Part shown: positions 54,616 to 63,477 of the stretch, piece by piece
How the letters are laid out: each line of letters begins with the position of its first letter
Numbering within the stretch: the first letter of the stretch is position 1
Source: Microbacterium esteraromaticum
GTDB taxonomy: Bacteria > Actinomycetota > Actinomycetes > Actinomycetales > Microbacteriaceae
Length of the DNA: 64,000 nucleotides
NCBI RefSeq assembly: GCF_900163815.1
Contig: NZ_FUKO01000034.1
Coordinates: forward strand, 1-64,000
Reading direction: 5' to 3'
Made by a program: the position numbers and the translations under genes
Notes under the pieces: model-generated
Told to the model about the DNA's origin: nothing
What the model saw: only the letters and a program-made list of their open reading frames with translations
Database searches by the model: none

Positions 54616-55284
54616 TCAGCTGAAGCCAGGGGTGGCGCGTGCAGTGATGTACGCGTGGGGCGTCCGCGGGTTCGAGCGCTGCCCGATCACCTCGAAACCG
54701 GCGTGGGTGAGGGCTTCGACCATTTTGTTCATCGGCCACCGGTATGCGGCGGCGATCGGATGGTCGAATGCCTCCCGCCGCGGCCCCGCGAAAAAGGACA
54801 TCAGCAGCGATCCGCCGTCACCCAGCCGAGTGCGCAGTGTTGCGAGCGCGTGTAGGAGCTCTTCTGAGCTCATGTGAATGGTCGAATACCAGGCGAGGAT
54901 CCCGCCCCAGCGGGTCTCGCAACGGGCGAGATCTTCGATGGAATCGTGATGGAACACAACCGCGGGATGTCTGGCTCGGGCAATCGTGATGAGGCGATCC
55001 GATGGCTCGAGCCCTTCCACCGCGTGTCCGAGGCGTGCGAGGTGACCGGTCCAACGCCCGGTACCCGCGCCGACATCAAGAATGGGGCCATCGACTGCCG
55101 CGGCCCACGGCTCGATGACCGCACGATCAGGGTCATCCGGTGAGATCTCGGCACCGAGAATGCCCTCGATATCAACCTCAGGCGACCCGTATACATCGGC
55201 CACCCGGTTTATTGAGGCCACAGGATCAGACGTCCGTGCTGCTGTGAATACGGCGTCCGTCGGTGCCTCAGGCCGCTGGGTCAT
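54616..55284 (-). CDS. Class I SAM-dependent methyltransferase
   Basis: 222-aa Rossmann-fold methyltransferase with motif I ILDVGAGTGRWTGHLARLG near residue 71 and GLEPSDRLITIARARHP. A late region with GGILAWYSTIHMSSEELLHA fits a small-molecule or protein methyltransferase. It overlaps the oxidoreductase gene by 4 bases. Substrate unknown; in this cluster it might methylate a metal or metalloid, which is speculation. Confidence 0.9.
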   Translation of the reverse strand: MTQRPEAPTDAVFTAARTSDPVASINRVADVYGSPEVDIEGILGAEISPDDPDRAVIEPWAAAVDGPILDVGAGTGRWTGHLARLGHAVEGLEPSDRLITIARARHPAVVFHHDSIEDLARCETRWGGILAWYSTIHMSSEELLHALATLRTRLGDGGSLLMSFFAGPRREAFDHPIAAAYRWPMNKMVEALTHAGFEVIGQRSNPRTPHAYITARATPGFS

Positions 55285-56186
55285 GGTTCGATGATCACTT
55301 TGCCGGCAGTGTGCCCAGCCTCCACCATGGCGACGGCCTCCGCAGCCCGATCGAGACTGTACCGGTCCGTCACCTGCGGATCGACGAGACCGTACAGGGC
55401 GACGCCGGTGACCTTCTCGAGCCCTTCACGCGTGCGCACCACCGCTACGCCACCGAGTTGCTGCACGGTGGTCGGGTCTGCGGTACTGATGATGACGCTC
55501 GGGTCTTTGGCGACGACCGCGAGATCACGAAGCGCCTGCCCACCGACCAGGTCGATGAGCACATCAACACCCTCCGGCGCGATGGCACGCACCCGGTCAG
55601 CCGCACCCTCCCCGGAGGCAACGAACGTCGCACCGGTCGACTCCACCAGTTCCTGCTTCGCTGCACTGGCCACACCGATGACCGTGAACTTGTGCACATT
55701 GCCGATCTGCGCCGCCATCAGCCCGACCCCACCTCCGGCGCCAAGAATCAGCATCGTCTGACCAGGTTCCAGCTCGATCTGATGCGTCACGTCATACGCA
55801 GCCGCCCCTGCGACAGGCAGTGCTGCAGCGTCAGCAAAGGAAAGCTCTTCGGGCTTCTGGACGGTTTGTGCCGCATCCAACACCGTGTGCTTCGCGAACG
55901 TTCCCTGTCCTTTGGCCGCGAGGCCGAGCACCATGTCACCGACAGCGAAGTTCTCGACCTCTGCGCCTACGGCGGTGACGACACCGGAGGCCTCTCGGCC
56001 CATCGGTGCGGGAAGCGGCCAGTGGGAGCCCATCTGCCCCGCACGGATCTTCCAGTCAGCAGGGTTCACCCCGGCCGCTTTCACTTCGATCGCGAGCTCT
56101 CCAGGCCCAGGCGCCGGAGCCGGGCGTTCAACGAGTTCCTGCGTCTCGGGGCCGCCATAGGCGGCGAAGACCAGCGCTTTCGACAT
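55281..56186 (-). CDS. Quinone-oxidoreductase-like NADP-dependent enzyme (MDR family)
   Basis: 301-aa zinc-free medium-chain dehydrogenase/quinone reductase. GroES-like fold with VKAAGVNPADWKIRAGQMGS, LPVAGAAAYDVTHQIELEPG, NADP motif LILGAGGGVGLMAAQIG, and DLVGGQALRDLAVVAKDPSV. No zinc ligands are seen. Between the cupin and methyltransferase genes. A detoxifying quinone or aldehyde reductase is likely. Confidence 0.92.
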   Translation of the reverse strand: MSKALVFAAYGGPETQELVERPAPAPGPGELAIEVKAAGVNPADWKIRAGQMGSHWPLPAPMGREASGVVTAVGAEVENFAVGDMVLGLAAKGQGTFAKHTVLDAAQTVQKPEELSFADAAALPVAGAAAYDVTHQIELEPGQTMLILGAGGGVGLMAAQIGNVHKFTVIGVASAAKQELVESTGATFVASGEGAADRVRAIAPEGVDVLIDLVGGQALRDLAVVAKDPSVIISTADPTTVQQLGGVAVVRTREGLEKVTGVALYGLVDPQVTDRYSLDRAAEAVAMVEAGHTAGKVIIEP

Positions 56187-56221
56187 TATTGACTTCTCCT
56201 CATTCTCCAGGTGAGTGACAC

Positions 56222-56653
56222 TTACGTGGTTGCCTGTGGCGGAGCGTCTTCACCCGAAGCCTCTGCCGCATCAGCGAGTTCCTTCGTGGCATACTCCGCG
56301 TCAATTGCGTGCTCCGGAGGTGAATAGACGGTGTAGAGCACCAAAGGCTCATCGCCAGTGTTGCGGAAGTTGTGGCGAGTACCGGCCGGGACAGCGCACA
56401 GGTCGCCAGCATCAACGGTGTGCGTCTCGCCGTCAAGGTCGGCCTCTCCGCTGCCCGACACAAAACTCAGCAACTGGTCGGTGGTGTCATGCACCTCGTC
56501 GCCGATCTCCCCGCCCACCGGAATCGTCATCGCAACGAGTTGGGAATGCTTTCCCGTCCAGAGCACCTGACGAAAATTCGTGTTTGCTTTCGCGACCTCG
56601 TCGATGATGAAGTGCGTCGCCTTCTCGCCGACGCTGAACTGGTTCTCACTCAT
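56222..56653 (-). CDS. Single-domain cupin protein
   Basis: 143-aa cupin. Motif 1 GGEIGDEVHDTTDQLLSFVS shows His but keeps only part of the metal set; motif 2 GTRHNFRNTGDEPLVLYTVY carries the second His. The N terminus AKANTNFRQVLWTGKHSQLV is typical of small cupins of actinobacteria. Located between the two metal/redox genes of the cluster; function unknown. Confidence 0.88.
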   Translation of the reverse strand: MSENQFSVGEKATHFIIDEVAKANTNFRQVLWTGKHSQLVAMTIPVGGEIGDEVHDTTDQLLSFVSGSGEADLDGETHTVDAGDLCAVPAGTRHNFRNTGDEPLVLYTVYSPPEHAIDAEYATKELADAAEASGEDAPPQATT

Positions 56654-56668
56654 GTGTGTGGTCCTTTC

Positions 56669-58708
56669 TTAAGATGGAAGTTCGGATGAACTCTGGGCCG
56701 TGGCTGGTTCGACCGGGCGGCCTGTTTCATGTGCGGCTCGGGCGCGTTCACTCCTCGACAACGCAGTGGCTCCTTGGGTGTTGCGCAGCAGGCGCATCGC
56801 GTTGAGGATTACGATGAGCACCGATCCCTCGTGCACGAGCATGCCGATAGCCATCGTGACACCCCCTGCGAAGACCCCGACGAGCAGCACGACAACGGTG
56901 ATGAGCGCGATCCAGATGTTCTGGCGCATGACGTTCACGGTGCGTTTGGCGAGGCTGATTGCTTCGGGCAGTTTCAAGAGGTTGTCGCCCATCAGGGCAA
57001 TGTCTGCCGTCTCCACGGCCACCGCTGAGCCCGCTGCACCCATGGCAACACCAATGTCGGCGGTCGCGAGGGCCGGGGCGTCGTTCACGCCGTCGCCCAC
57101 CATCGCGACCGTGTGCCCCTCGCGCTGCAACCGCGCGACAGCGTCGAGCTTGTCCTCGGGTAGCAACGAAGCATGGATCTCATCGATACCGACCGCCTCA
57201 CCGATGGCTTCGGCGACAAGGCGCGTATCTCCGGTGAGCATCACCACCTTCTGCACCCCGCTAGCGTGCAAGCGCCTGATCATCTCGGGGGCATCCTCGC
57301 GGATCGTATCTGCGACACCGATTACGCCAAGCACGCTCTCATCGACCGCGACAATCATGGGGGTCTTGCCTGCCGCTGCCAGTTTGTTCGCAGCCACAGC
57401 CGCCCCCGCGTCGTTCACGATCCCGTACTGTTCGAGCAGCGGCACGTTACCGATGAGTACCCGCTTGCCGTGAGCGTCGGCCACGATCCCCTTGCCCACG
57501 ACCGGTGTGACCGATCCCGGAAGGCCCTCGGGGGCCACTCCTTCTTCTCGTGCGGTGTAGAGGATCGGGCGGGCAAGTGGGTGCTCGGACCCTGCTTCTG
57601 CGGCGGCTGCCCAGCGAAGCACCTCGCGCCGATCCGCTTCAGGATTGAGCACAACGATGTCGGTGAGTACCGGGCGGCCCTCGGTGAGAGTCCCCGTCTT
57701 ATCGACTGCGACGGCCGAGATCTTGGCCGAGGTTTCGAGGTACTCGCCGCCCTTGATGAGAATCCCGTTGCGGGCCGAGCGGCCGATTCCCGCTACGATC
57801 GCCACGGGAATCGAGATGACGAGCGCGCCCGGGCAACCGATCACGAGCAACGTGAGGCCGAGCACTACGTCACCAGAGATGAGGCCCGCCGCAAGCGCGA
57901 GTACCATCACCGCGGGCGTGTACCACTTCGAGAATCGGTCGATGAATGCCTGCGTTTTCGCTTTCGCATCCTGCGCTTCTTCGACACGGTGAATGATGCG
58001 CGCGAGCGTCGTGTCGGCTCCGATGCCGGTCGCCACGACCTGTAGGAATCCGCCCCGCGAGATCGTGCCCGCAAACACGTGATCTGACTTCGTCTTTTCG
58101 ACAGGGATCGACTCACCCGTGATCGATGCCTCGTCGATCGCTCCGGTGCCTGACACGACCTGCCCGTCGACGGGAACTTTCGCTCCGTTCTTTACGAGCA
58201 CGATCTCGCCCATGCGCACCTGATGTGCGGCGATCTCGACCTGCTCACCGTCGCGCATCACGACTGCAACGTCGGGGGCCACCGAGACCAACTCAGCGAG
58301 CGCTGCACGGGTCTTGTTCATCGTGCCGGCTTCGAGTGCGTGACCGATCGCGAAGAGGAACGTCACGGCGGCAGCTTCCCAGAAGTTGCCGATGAGTGTC
58401 GCGCCGATCGCTGCAATCGATACGAGCAGGTCGATACTGATGAACTTTACGAGCAGTGCCCGGACGGCCTTCACGACGATTCCGTACCCCGCGACAATTG
58501 CTGCGGCGAGCATGAACGCGTTCGCAAGGGTAAACACATGACCAGAACCGTGGGCGTGTTCGCCAGCGTCGATCCACCATTGCGGACCGACCGTGACGTT
58601 CCAGCTGCCGCCGAAGAGCTTTTCGACGCCGAACGACACGAGAATGAGGAGGCCCGAGACAACGGGAATGAACCAGTTGCCATACCGCCACTTACGGAAC
58701 GCGTTCAC
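56669..58708 (-). CDS. Heavy-metal P-type ATPase (CPG motif)
   Basis: 679-aa P1B-type ATPase. His/Gly-rich loop before the first helix (GEHAHGSGH), no HMA domain, actuator TGESIPVE, membrane motif IGCPGALVISIPVAIVAGIG with CPG in place of CPC, phosphorylation site VDKTGTLTEGRPV, hinge MVGDGVNDAPALATADIGVA. Start is GTG at 58708. It follows the HMA protein gene by 51 bases; that chaperone may feed it. Variant CPx motif leaves the metal open. Confidence 0.93.
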   Translation of the reverse strand: MNAFRKWRYGNWFIPVVSGLLILVSFGVEKLFGGSWNVTVGPQWWIDAGEHAHGSGHVFTLANAFMLAAAIVAGYGIVVKAVRALLVKFISIDLLVSIAAIGATLIGNFWEAAAVTFLFAIGHALEAGTMNKTRAALAELVSVAPDVAVVMRDGEQVEIAAHQVRMGEIVLVKNGAKVPVDGQVVSGTGAIDEASITGESIPVEKTKSDHVFAGTISRGGFLQVVATGIGADTTLARIIHRVEEAQDAKAKTQAFIDRFSKWYTPAVMVLALAAGLISGDVVLGLTLLVIGCPGALVISIPVAIVAGIGRSARNGILIKGGEYLETSAKISAVAVDKTGTLTEGRPVLTDIVVLNPEADRREVLRWAAAAEAGSEHPLARPILYTAREEGVAPEGLPGSVTPVVGKGIVADAHGKRVLIGNVPLLEQYGIVNDAGAAVAANKLAAAGKTPMIVAVDESVLGVIGVADTIREDAPEMIRRLHASGVQKVVMLTGDTRLVAEAIGEAVGIDEIHASLLPEDKLDAVARLQREGHTVAMVGDGVNDAPALATADIGVAMGAAGSAVAVETADIALMGDNLLKLPEAISLAKRTVNVMRQNIWIALITVVVLLVGVFAGGVTMAIGMLVHEGSVLIVILNAMRLLRNTQGATALSRSERARAAHETGRPVEPATAQSSSELPS

Positions 58709-58759
58709 GAATGTGCCGCCTTTCGAATTGGTGAACTTAGTGCGTTAGGAGCCGTTTGG

Positions 58760-58996
58760 CTAGAACGCGGAGGCCTTCGACTTATAGCCGGCCTTATCGA
58801 CAGCAGCAATGAGATCGTCGACGGAACTTCTTGTCTCATCGTGGTCGATCTCAACGCGACCCGAGGCGAAGTGCACCGTCACGTTCTCGACGCCATCGAG
58901 CTTTCCGACCTGCTTCTCGATCTTGGTCACGCACGACGGGCACGAGAAACCCTCGGCGCGCAGCAGAGTGTGGGTGGTGTCAGTAGCGTTCGCCAT
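58760..58996 (-). CDS. HMA-domain metallochaperone
   Basis: 78-aa heavy-metal-associated protein with the metal-binding CPSC at residues 19-22 (EGFSCPSCVTKIEKQVGKLD) in a ferredoxin-like fold; AAVDKAGYKSK closes it. The family binds Cu(I) or Zn. It is the first gene of the metal/redox cluster and precedes the CPG-type ATPase, so it likely serves as its chaperone or detached N-terminal domain. Upstream lies an FNR-type promoter. Confidence 0.92.
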   Translation of the reverse strand: MANATDTTHTLLRAEGFSCPSCVTKIEKQVGKLDGVENVTVHFASGRVEIDHDETRSSVDDLIAAVDKAGYKSKASAF

Positions 58997-59053
58997 GATG
59001 AGTCCTTTCGCTTCACCCCGAAACGGGGATCGACCAGGAGGTTCCTGGCCTTC

Positions 59054-59103
59054 ACGACCCAGACTATTGTGTTGACAGAGCCTCAGCCTTGACCTAGATC
59101 AAG
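59054..59103 (-). promoter_or_regulatory. FNR-type box and -10 element of the metal cluster
   Basis: TTGAC CTAG ATCAA at 59089-59102 closely matches the FNR consensus TTGAT-N4-ATCAA. On the minus strand a TAGTCT (TAnnnT) lies at 59061-59066, giving an estimated start near 59054; the box centre is then about 41.5 bases upstream, the class-II position. It lies about 60 bases before the HMA gene. Inferred from sequence only. Confidence 0.6.
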
Positions 59104-59167
59104 TCGTGCTCGGAGCTCCTCTCTGTGGCTCACCAGCTACTTGGGCGCTGTGAGTCGCTTCTTGGTT

Positions 59168-59379
59168 GATCTGCTGGGCGCCATGAAGGTCTACAAGACC
59201 GAACTGATCCGTCAGCAAGGCCCTGGCGGACGGTCGAGCAGGTCGAGCTTGCGACCCTCGAATACGTGTGGTGGTGGAACCATGAGCGGCTCCACGGGGA
59301 ACTCGATATGCGTACTCCGATCGAGGTCGAACAGGCGTACTACGCTGAAACCGAGACGCTTCTGTCACCGACCGGCTGA
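59168..59379 (+). pseudogene. IS3-family transposase OrfB fragment, frameshifted
   Basis: Reads [13 protein letters not shown], loses one base (GGCCCTGG where GGCCCCTGG is expected), then continues [40 protein letters not shown] to a TGA at 59377. It is the C-terminal end of an IS3-type transposase, unrelated in detail to the following IS. Remnant of an older insertion. Confidence 0.8.
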
Positions 59380-59473
59380 CAGGGAAACCGGTCGGAACAA
59401 GAACCAGGCCAATTCAAAATGTGAGTCGCCCCGGTGTGTCCGGAGGCAGAATTCCTTGGAAGGATCTGTCTCA

Positions 59474-59797
59474 TGGCACGTCCCAGCAAATACCCGCGCG
59501 AGCTTCGTGAGCGCGCTGTCCGTATGGTCGCCGAGGTGCGGTCCGAGTATCCGAGCGAGTACGCGGCGATCACCGCGGTCGCGGGCATGCTGGGGATCGG
59601 ATCGCCCGAAACGATCCGCACCTGGATTCGCCGGGTCCAAGGTCGATGGCGGGCAGCGGCCCGGTGTCACGAGCGACGCGCAGGCAGAGATCAAGAAGCT
59701 GAAGCGCGAGAACGCTGAGTTGCGGCGTGCGAACGAGATATTGAAGGCGGCCTCGGCTTTCTTCGCGGCCGAACTCGACCGGCCACACCTGCGATAG
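59474..59797 (+). pseudogene. IS3-family OrfA, frameshifted
   Basis: The N-terminal half [20 protein letters not shown] with [13 protein letters not shown] reads in one frame; the second half [20 protein letters not shown] and [20 protein letters not shown] in another. One extra base near 59625-59640 accounts for the break. The stop at 59795 overlaps the OrfB frame. Unless rescued by slippage, the element is probably not autonomous. Confidence 0.8.
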
Positions 59798-59868
59798 TCG
59801 CCTTCATCGACGAGCACAAGGATCGCACCGATGGTGGGCTCCGGTGGGGTGTCGAGTCGATCTGTGCC

Positions 59869-60726
59869 GTGCTCACCCAGCACGGTTGCAAGGTCGCCCC
59901 ATCGAGCTACTACGACGCCCGGAGCCGGGAGCCGTCGGCGCGGGAGGTGTCGGACGAGCGGTGGAAGCCGATCATCCTGGCCACGTGGCGCAAGCAACGG
60001 CGGCTGCTCGGCGCTCGAAAGCTCTGGTTGCGGTTGCGACGTGAGGGGCATGACATCGCCCGCTGCACGGTCGAGCGGCTCATGCGGGAGCTCGGGATCG
60101 CTGGTGTCGTCCGTGGGCGGCGCAAGAACCCGGTCGACGCGGATCCGAGGGAAAGCAGGCCGGCCGACCTCGTCGACCGGCACTTCGCCCGGTTCCGCAC
60201 GAATCAGCTCTGGGTGGCCGACTTCACCTACGTGTGGACGTGGTCGGGGTGGGTGTACGTCGCGTTCGTGTTCGACGCGCACTCCCGTCGCATCCTCGGC
60301 TGGCGGGCCGCGACGAGCATGACGACCCCGTTGGTGCTGGACTGCCTCGAGATGGCGCTCTGGACTCGGCGGCGCGAAGGCGCCACCGGCTTCGCCGGAC
60401 TCACGCATCACACCGATGCCGGGTCGGTCTACACATCGATTTCGTTCACCGACCGGCTCATCGACGAGGGCATCGACCCGTCCGTCGGGTCCGTCGGTGA
60501 TGCGTACGATAACGCCCTCGCGGAGTCCCAGATCGGGCTCTACAAGTCCGAACTCATCCACCACGAAGGCCCGTGGCGCGACGTCGATCAGGTCGAGGTC
60601 GCGACCGCCGGCTGGGTGCAGTGGTTCAACACCGACCGAATCCACGGCTCGATCGACGACCTCACCCCGCTCGAGGCCGAGCAGTTCAGCTACGCTCTGA
60701 CCGAACCCCTCGAACGAGCGGGCTGA
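59869..60726 (+). CDS. IS3-family transposase OrfB
   Basis: 285-aa DDE integrase core: Asp in WVADFTYVWTW, Asp in HHTDAGSVYTS, Glu in AYDNALAESQIGLYKSEL. The frame extends upstream to about 59795 (VAFIDEHKDRTDGGLRWG), and in life it is normally translated as a frameshift fusion with OrfA. It appears intact itself. Confidence 0.92.
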   Translation: MLTQHGCKVAPSSYYDARSREPSAREVSDERWKPIILATWRKQRRLLGARKLWLRLRREGHDIARCTVERLMRELGIAGVVRGRRKNPVDADPRESRPADLVDRHFARFRTNQLWVADFTYVWTWSGWVYVAFVFDAHSRRILGWRAATSMTTPLVLDCLEMALWTRRREGATGFAGLTHHTDAGSVYTSISFTDRLIDEGIDPSVGSVGDAYDNALAESQIGLYKSELIHHEGPWRDVDQVEVATAGWVQWFNTDRIHGSIDDLTPLEAEQFSYALTEPLERAG

Positions 60727-60783
60727 CACCAGAAACCAGCCCTCCGGACACGCCGGGGCGACTCAGATGACCAGTCACCGCGC

Positions 60784-61434
60784 GTGCACGCGCTCAAGGA
60801 TCTCGCGGCCCTCACGACGTTGGCGGATCGGTGTGGGGAGGTGCATCAGAGCTATTCCGACTTCGTAATGCTCTGCGCCCTCCTCGCCGCCCGCGGCTCC
60901 GAGATCTCCGGCCTTCAAGTCGGCGACATCGACTGGGATCAACGGATCGTCACGATCCGCCGCCAAACCTACCCAGGAGCAGGCGGGCTCGTCACCAAGC
61001 AAACCAAGGGACGAGACATCCGGCACGTCCCCATCCTGCAAGCGCTCACCCCCGTGCTTGAGCGCCTCACCGCAGACCGTGAACCTGACGAACGACTACT
61101 AACCGGACCCCGCGGCAGCGTGCTCACTACCGCCTCCGTCAGGGATGCAACGAAATGGGATCAGCTCGTCACCGATCTTGAACTGACGAGCCTCACCCGG
61201 CACGGGCTTCGTCACACCGGGGCAACCTGGCTCGCCGACGCCGGCATCCCCCTCCACGTCCTCCAAGGCATCCTCGGCCACAAATCCATCGAGACCACCC
61301 GCGGCTACCTCCACCCCGACACCAGACACCTCACCGACGCCGCGGCCCGCGCAAACGCGTTCCTCAACGGGCAAGAAAACCCCACCCGCGAGGCTCCTAT
61401 CAAGACGCGTCGCGCAGCGGCTCCCGGGCGATGA
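60784..61434 (+). pseudogene. Tyrosine integrase, N-terminal part lost to the IS
   Basis: 216 residues of the catalytic domain of a phage/island integrase: Arg in CALLAARGSEISGLQVGD, HGLRHTGATWLADAGIP (HxxR), His in ILGHKSIETT and Tyr in RGYLHPDTRHLTDAAA. All catalytic residues are present, but the core-binding and arm-binding domains are missing; the frame begins 18 bases after the IS end. It sits next to a tRNA-Pro fragment, its probable target. Confidence 0.82.
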
Positions 61435-61585
61435 AAACGGACACAGATCGCAGTGAAAACGGGCTCCAGGTCCCGGCCAGGTCCCGGCTCGTCGCAACGT
61501 CCGCAGTTGAAGCATCTCGATGCACATCGGCTGCCACGGTGGGATGCTTCCGTAAACCACTCCGAAGGGGACTACGGAAACGACG

Positions 61586-61623
61586 AAGCCCAGGTGAGAA
61601 ACATGCTCTCATCTGGGCTTTTC
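61586..61623. terminator. Hairpin terminator
   Basis: AAGCCCAGGTGAGA (61586-61599) pairs with TCTCATCTGGGCTT (61607-61620, one G-U) across a 7-base loop, followed on the plus strand by TTCTG. It lies 3 bases from the tRNA-Pro remnant and may be its original minus-strand terminator. Confidence 0.8.
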
Positions 61624-61625
61624 TG

Positions 61626-61666
61626 TCGGGATGACAGGATTTGAACCTGCGACCCCTTGACCCCCA
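61626..61666 (-). other. tRNA-Pro(GGG) 3' fragment, putative attachment-site scar
   Basis: On the minus strand, bases 61666-61626 reproduce the anticodon region (GGG), variable arm, T-arm (GCAGG TTCAAAT CCTGT) and acceptor 3' strand ending at the discriminator of a tRNA-Pro; the 5' half is absent. This is the usual att duplication of tyrosine-integrase islands, next to the integrase fragment. The remaining bases 61435-61785 show no coding signal I can support. Confidence 0.75.
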
Positions 61667-61911
61667 GGTAGACGGTTCAGCCCAGATCCTTGATTTTCCG
61701 GGCTTTTCTGCCCCTCAGAAGGTCCCTTTTCACGTCATGGATTGCATGATTGAATATTCGCTTCTCTGAGCGCCATGGGTATCGCGGTTGAGCGCCGCTT
61801 GCTCGTCGATGCGATCGTGTGGTTGAGCGCCACTGATTATTCGGGTTCGGCGCCACTTTCCTAGGCTCCTTCTGCCGCGTGGCTGATCACGCGGCAGAAG
61901 GAGTAGTTCGG

Positions 61912-63477
61912 ATGGTACGCAGGATCAAGGCGAAGCTGGTGCTCCGGCTTCGCGCGGAGGGGTTCTCGTCGCGGCAGATCGCGGCGCAGGGTATGTCTCG
62001 GCACTCGGTGGCGGCGGTGCTCGACGCCGCCGACCGGGAAGGGATCGGCTGGGACGAGGTCGCTGACCTCGAGGAGGCGGACGTGTATGCGCGGCTGTTC
62101 CCCGGGCGCGGTGAGCACGAGAGCGTTCACGCGCAGCCCGACTGGGATCGGGTGCATCGGGAGCTCGCTCGTGTCGGGGTGACATTGAAGTTGTTGCATG
62201 GCGAGTACGTCGACGCTTGCCGCGGCAAGGGCGAGACGGCGATGGGGTATGACCGGTTCTGCAAGACCTACCAGCGGCACGTGCTGGTGATCGGCGCGGC
62301 GTCGCGGGTCGGGCATAAGGCCGGGCAGACGGTCGAGGTCGACTGGTCCGGGAAGACGATGGTGCTGACCGACCCGGTCACCGGGCAGCAGGCGCGGGTC
62401 TACTTGTTCGTCGCGACACTGCCGTTCTCGAGGTACTCGTTCGTCGAGCCGACGCTCGATATGCGGCAGGACACCTGGCTGCGCGCGAACGCCGCGATGT
62501 TCGACTGGTTCGGCGGGTCCGTCCCCCGGATCGTCCCCGACAACCTGAAGACCGGAGTGATCAAGCACCCGGCGGAGGGTGAGGTGGTCCTCAACGACGC
62601 GTATCGGGAGCTCGCGGCGCACTACTCCGCTGCGGTGCTGCCGGGGCGGGTGAAGAAGCCGAAGGACAAGGCGAGCGTCGAGGGCACCGTCGGGAACGTC
62701 GCAACCTGGGTGATCGCGGCGCTTCGCGACCGGCGGTTCGCGAGCCTGCCGGAGCTGCGGGCAGCGGTCTTTGAGCGGGTCGCCGCTTACAACACCGAGC
62801 CGTTCCAGAAGCGCGCGGGATCCAGATTGAGCGTGTTCGAGGGTGAGGAGAAGCCGCTGCTGCGGCCGCTCCCGGCCGTCGCGTTCGAGATCTCCCGATG
62901 GCTCTACGGCCGCAAAGTCCAGCGGAACGGACACGTGGTGTTCGAGCGCAACTTCTACTCCGTCCCCTACGCGAACATCGGCCGGAACGTCGATCTCCGC
63001 GTCACCGACACGACATTGGAGGTGTTCGCCGGGAACCAGCGCCTCACCAGTCATCTCCTCGCCCCGACAGGGATGATCAACGAGTACCGCACCCACGACA
63101 GCGACCTGCCCGACGGTCCCCGCTACCGGCAATGGGATCCCGAACGGGTCCGGGAATGGGCGGCCAGGATCGGCGAGAACACCACCACGATCGTGAACCG
63201 TGTCTTCGAGTCGGTCCCCGTCGACGAGCAGGGCCTGGACGCCGCACTGGCAGTGCTCAGGCTCACCCGTCGCTACTCGAACGCGCGGGTCGAAGCCGCC
63301 GCCGGCATCGCCCTCGCATCGCGGGTCCGCTCACCTCGCTACGCGCATCTGCGATCGATCCTCGACAGCCGTCAGGACGACCCCGGCAGCGGTGACGCCT
63401 GGTCCGCACCCGGGACCCCGCCCGGGCCGGCAGGCTACGTCCGCGGCGCCGACTACTACGCGGGAGGTGCTCGATGA
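61912..63477 (+). CDS. istA: IS21-family transposase IstA
   Basis: 521-aa transposase: N-terminal HTH (LRAEGFSSRQIAAQGMSRHS), DDE-type core with QTVEVDWSGKTM, LPFSRYSFVEPTLDMRQDTW and RIVPDNLKTGVIK, then PKDKASVEGTVGN. AAGGAG lies upstream of the ATG at 61912, 11 residues into a longer open frame. Overlaps istB by 4 bases. Confidence 0.95.
   Translation: MVRRIKAKLVLRLRAEGFSSRQIAAQGMSRHSVAAVLDAADREGIGWDEVADLEEADVYARLFPGRGEHESVHAQPDWDRVHRELARVGVTLKLLHGEYVDACRGKGETAMGYDRFCKTYQRHVLVIGAASRVGHKAGQTVEVDWSGKTMVLTDPVTGQQARVYLFVATLPFSRYSFVEPTLDMRQDTWLRANAAMFDWFGGSVPRIVPDNLKTGVIKHPAEGEVVLNDAYRELAAHYSAAVLPGRVKKPKDKASVEGTVGNVATWVIAALRDRRFASLPELRAAVFERVAAYNTEPFQKRAGSRLSVFEGEEKPLLRPLPAVAFEISRWLYGRKVQRNGHVVFERNFYSVPYANIGRNVDLRVTDTTLEVFAGNQRLTSHLLAPTGMINEYRTHDSDLPDGPRYRQWDPERVREWAARIGENTTTIVNRVFESVPVDEQGLDAALAVLRLTRRYSNARVEAAAGIALASRVRSPRYAHLRSILDSRQDDPGSGDAWSAPGTPPGPAGYVRGADYYAGGAR

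Larger units (their letters stand above)
59422..60765 (+). mobile_element. IS3-family insertion sequence
   Basis: About 1344 bp with terminal repeats: the left end TGAGTCGCCCCGGTGTGTCC and the right end, read inward, TGAGTCGCCCCGGCGTGTCC. ATG occurs at both edges (59419-59421 and 60767-60769) and might be a 3-bp target duplication with one extra base. It removed the N-terminal part of the following integrase gene. Its orfA is frameshifted. Confidence 0.9.

Noticed and set aside
59141..59797. 218-codon plus-strand frame covering the IS remnant and OrfA second half
   Set aside because: It joins the frameshifted remnant with part of OrfA by chance; the two halves belong to different elements.
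61590..61666. Complete tRNA-Pro gene on the minus strand
   Set aside because: The sequence beyond the anticodon (61667 onward) does not form the 5' half of a cloverleaf, so only a 3' fragment exists.
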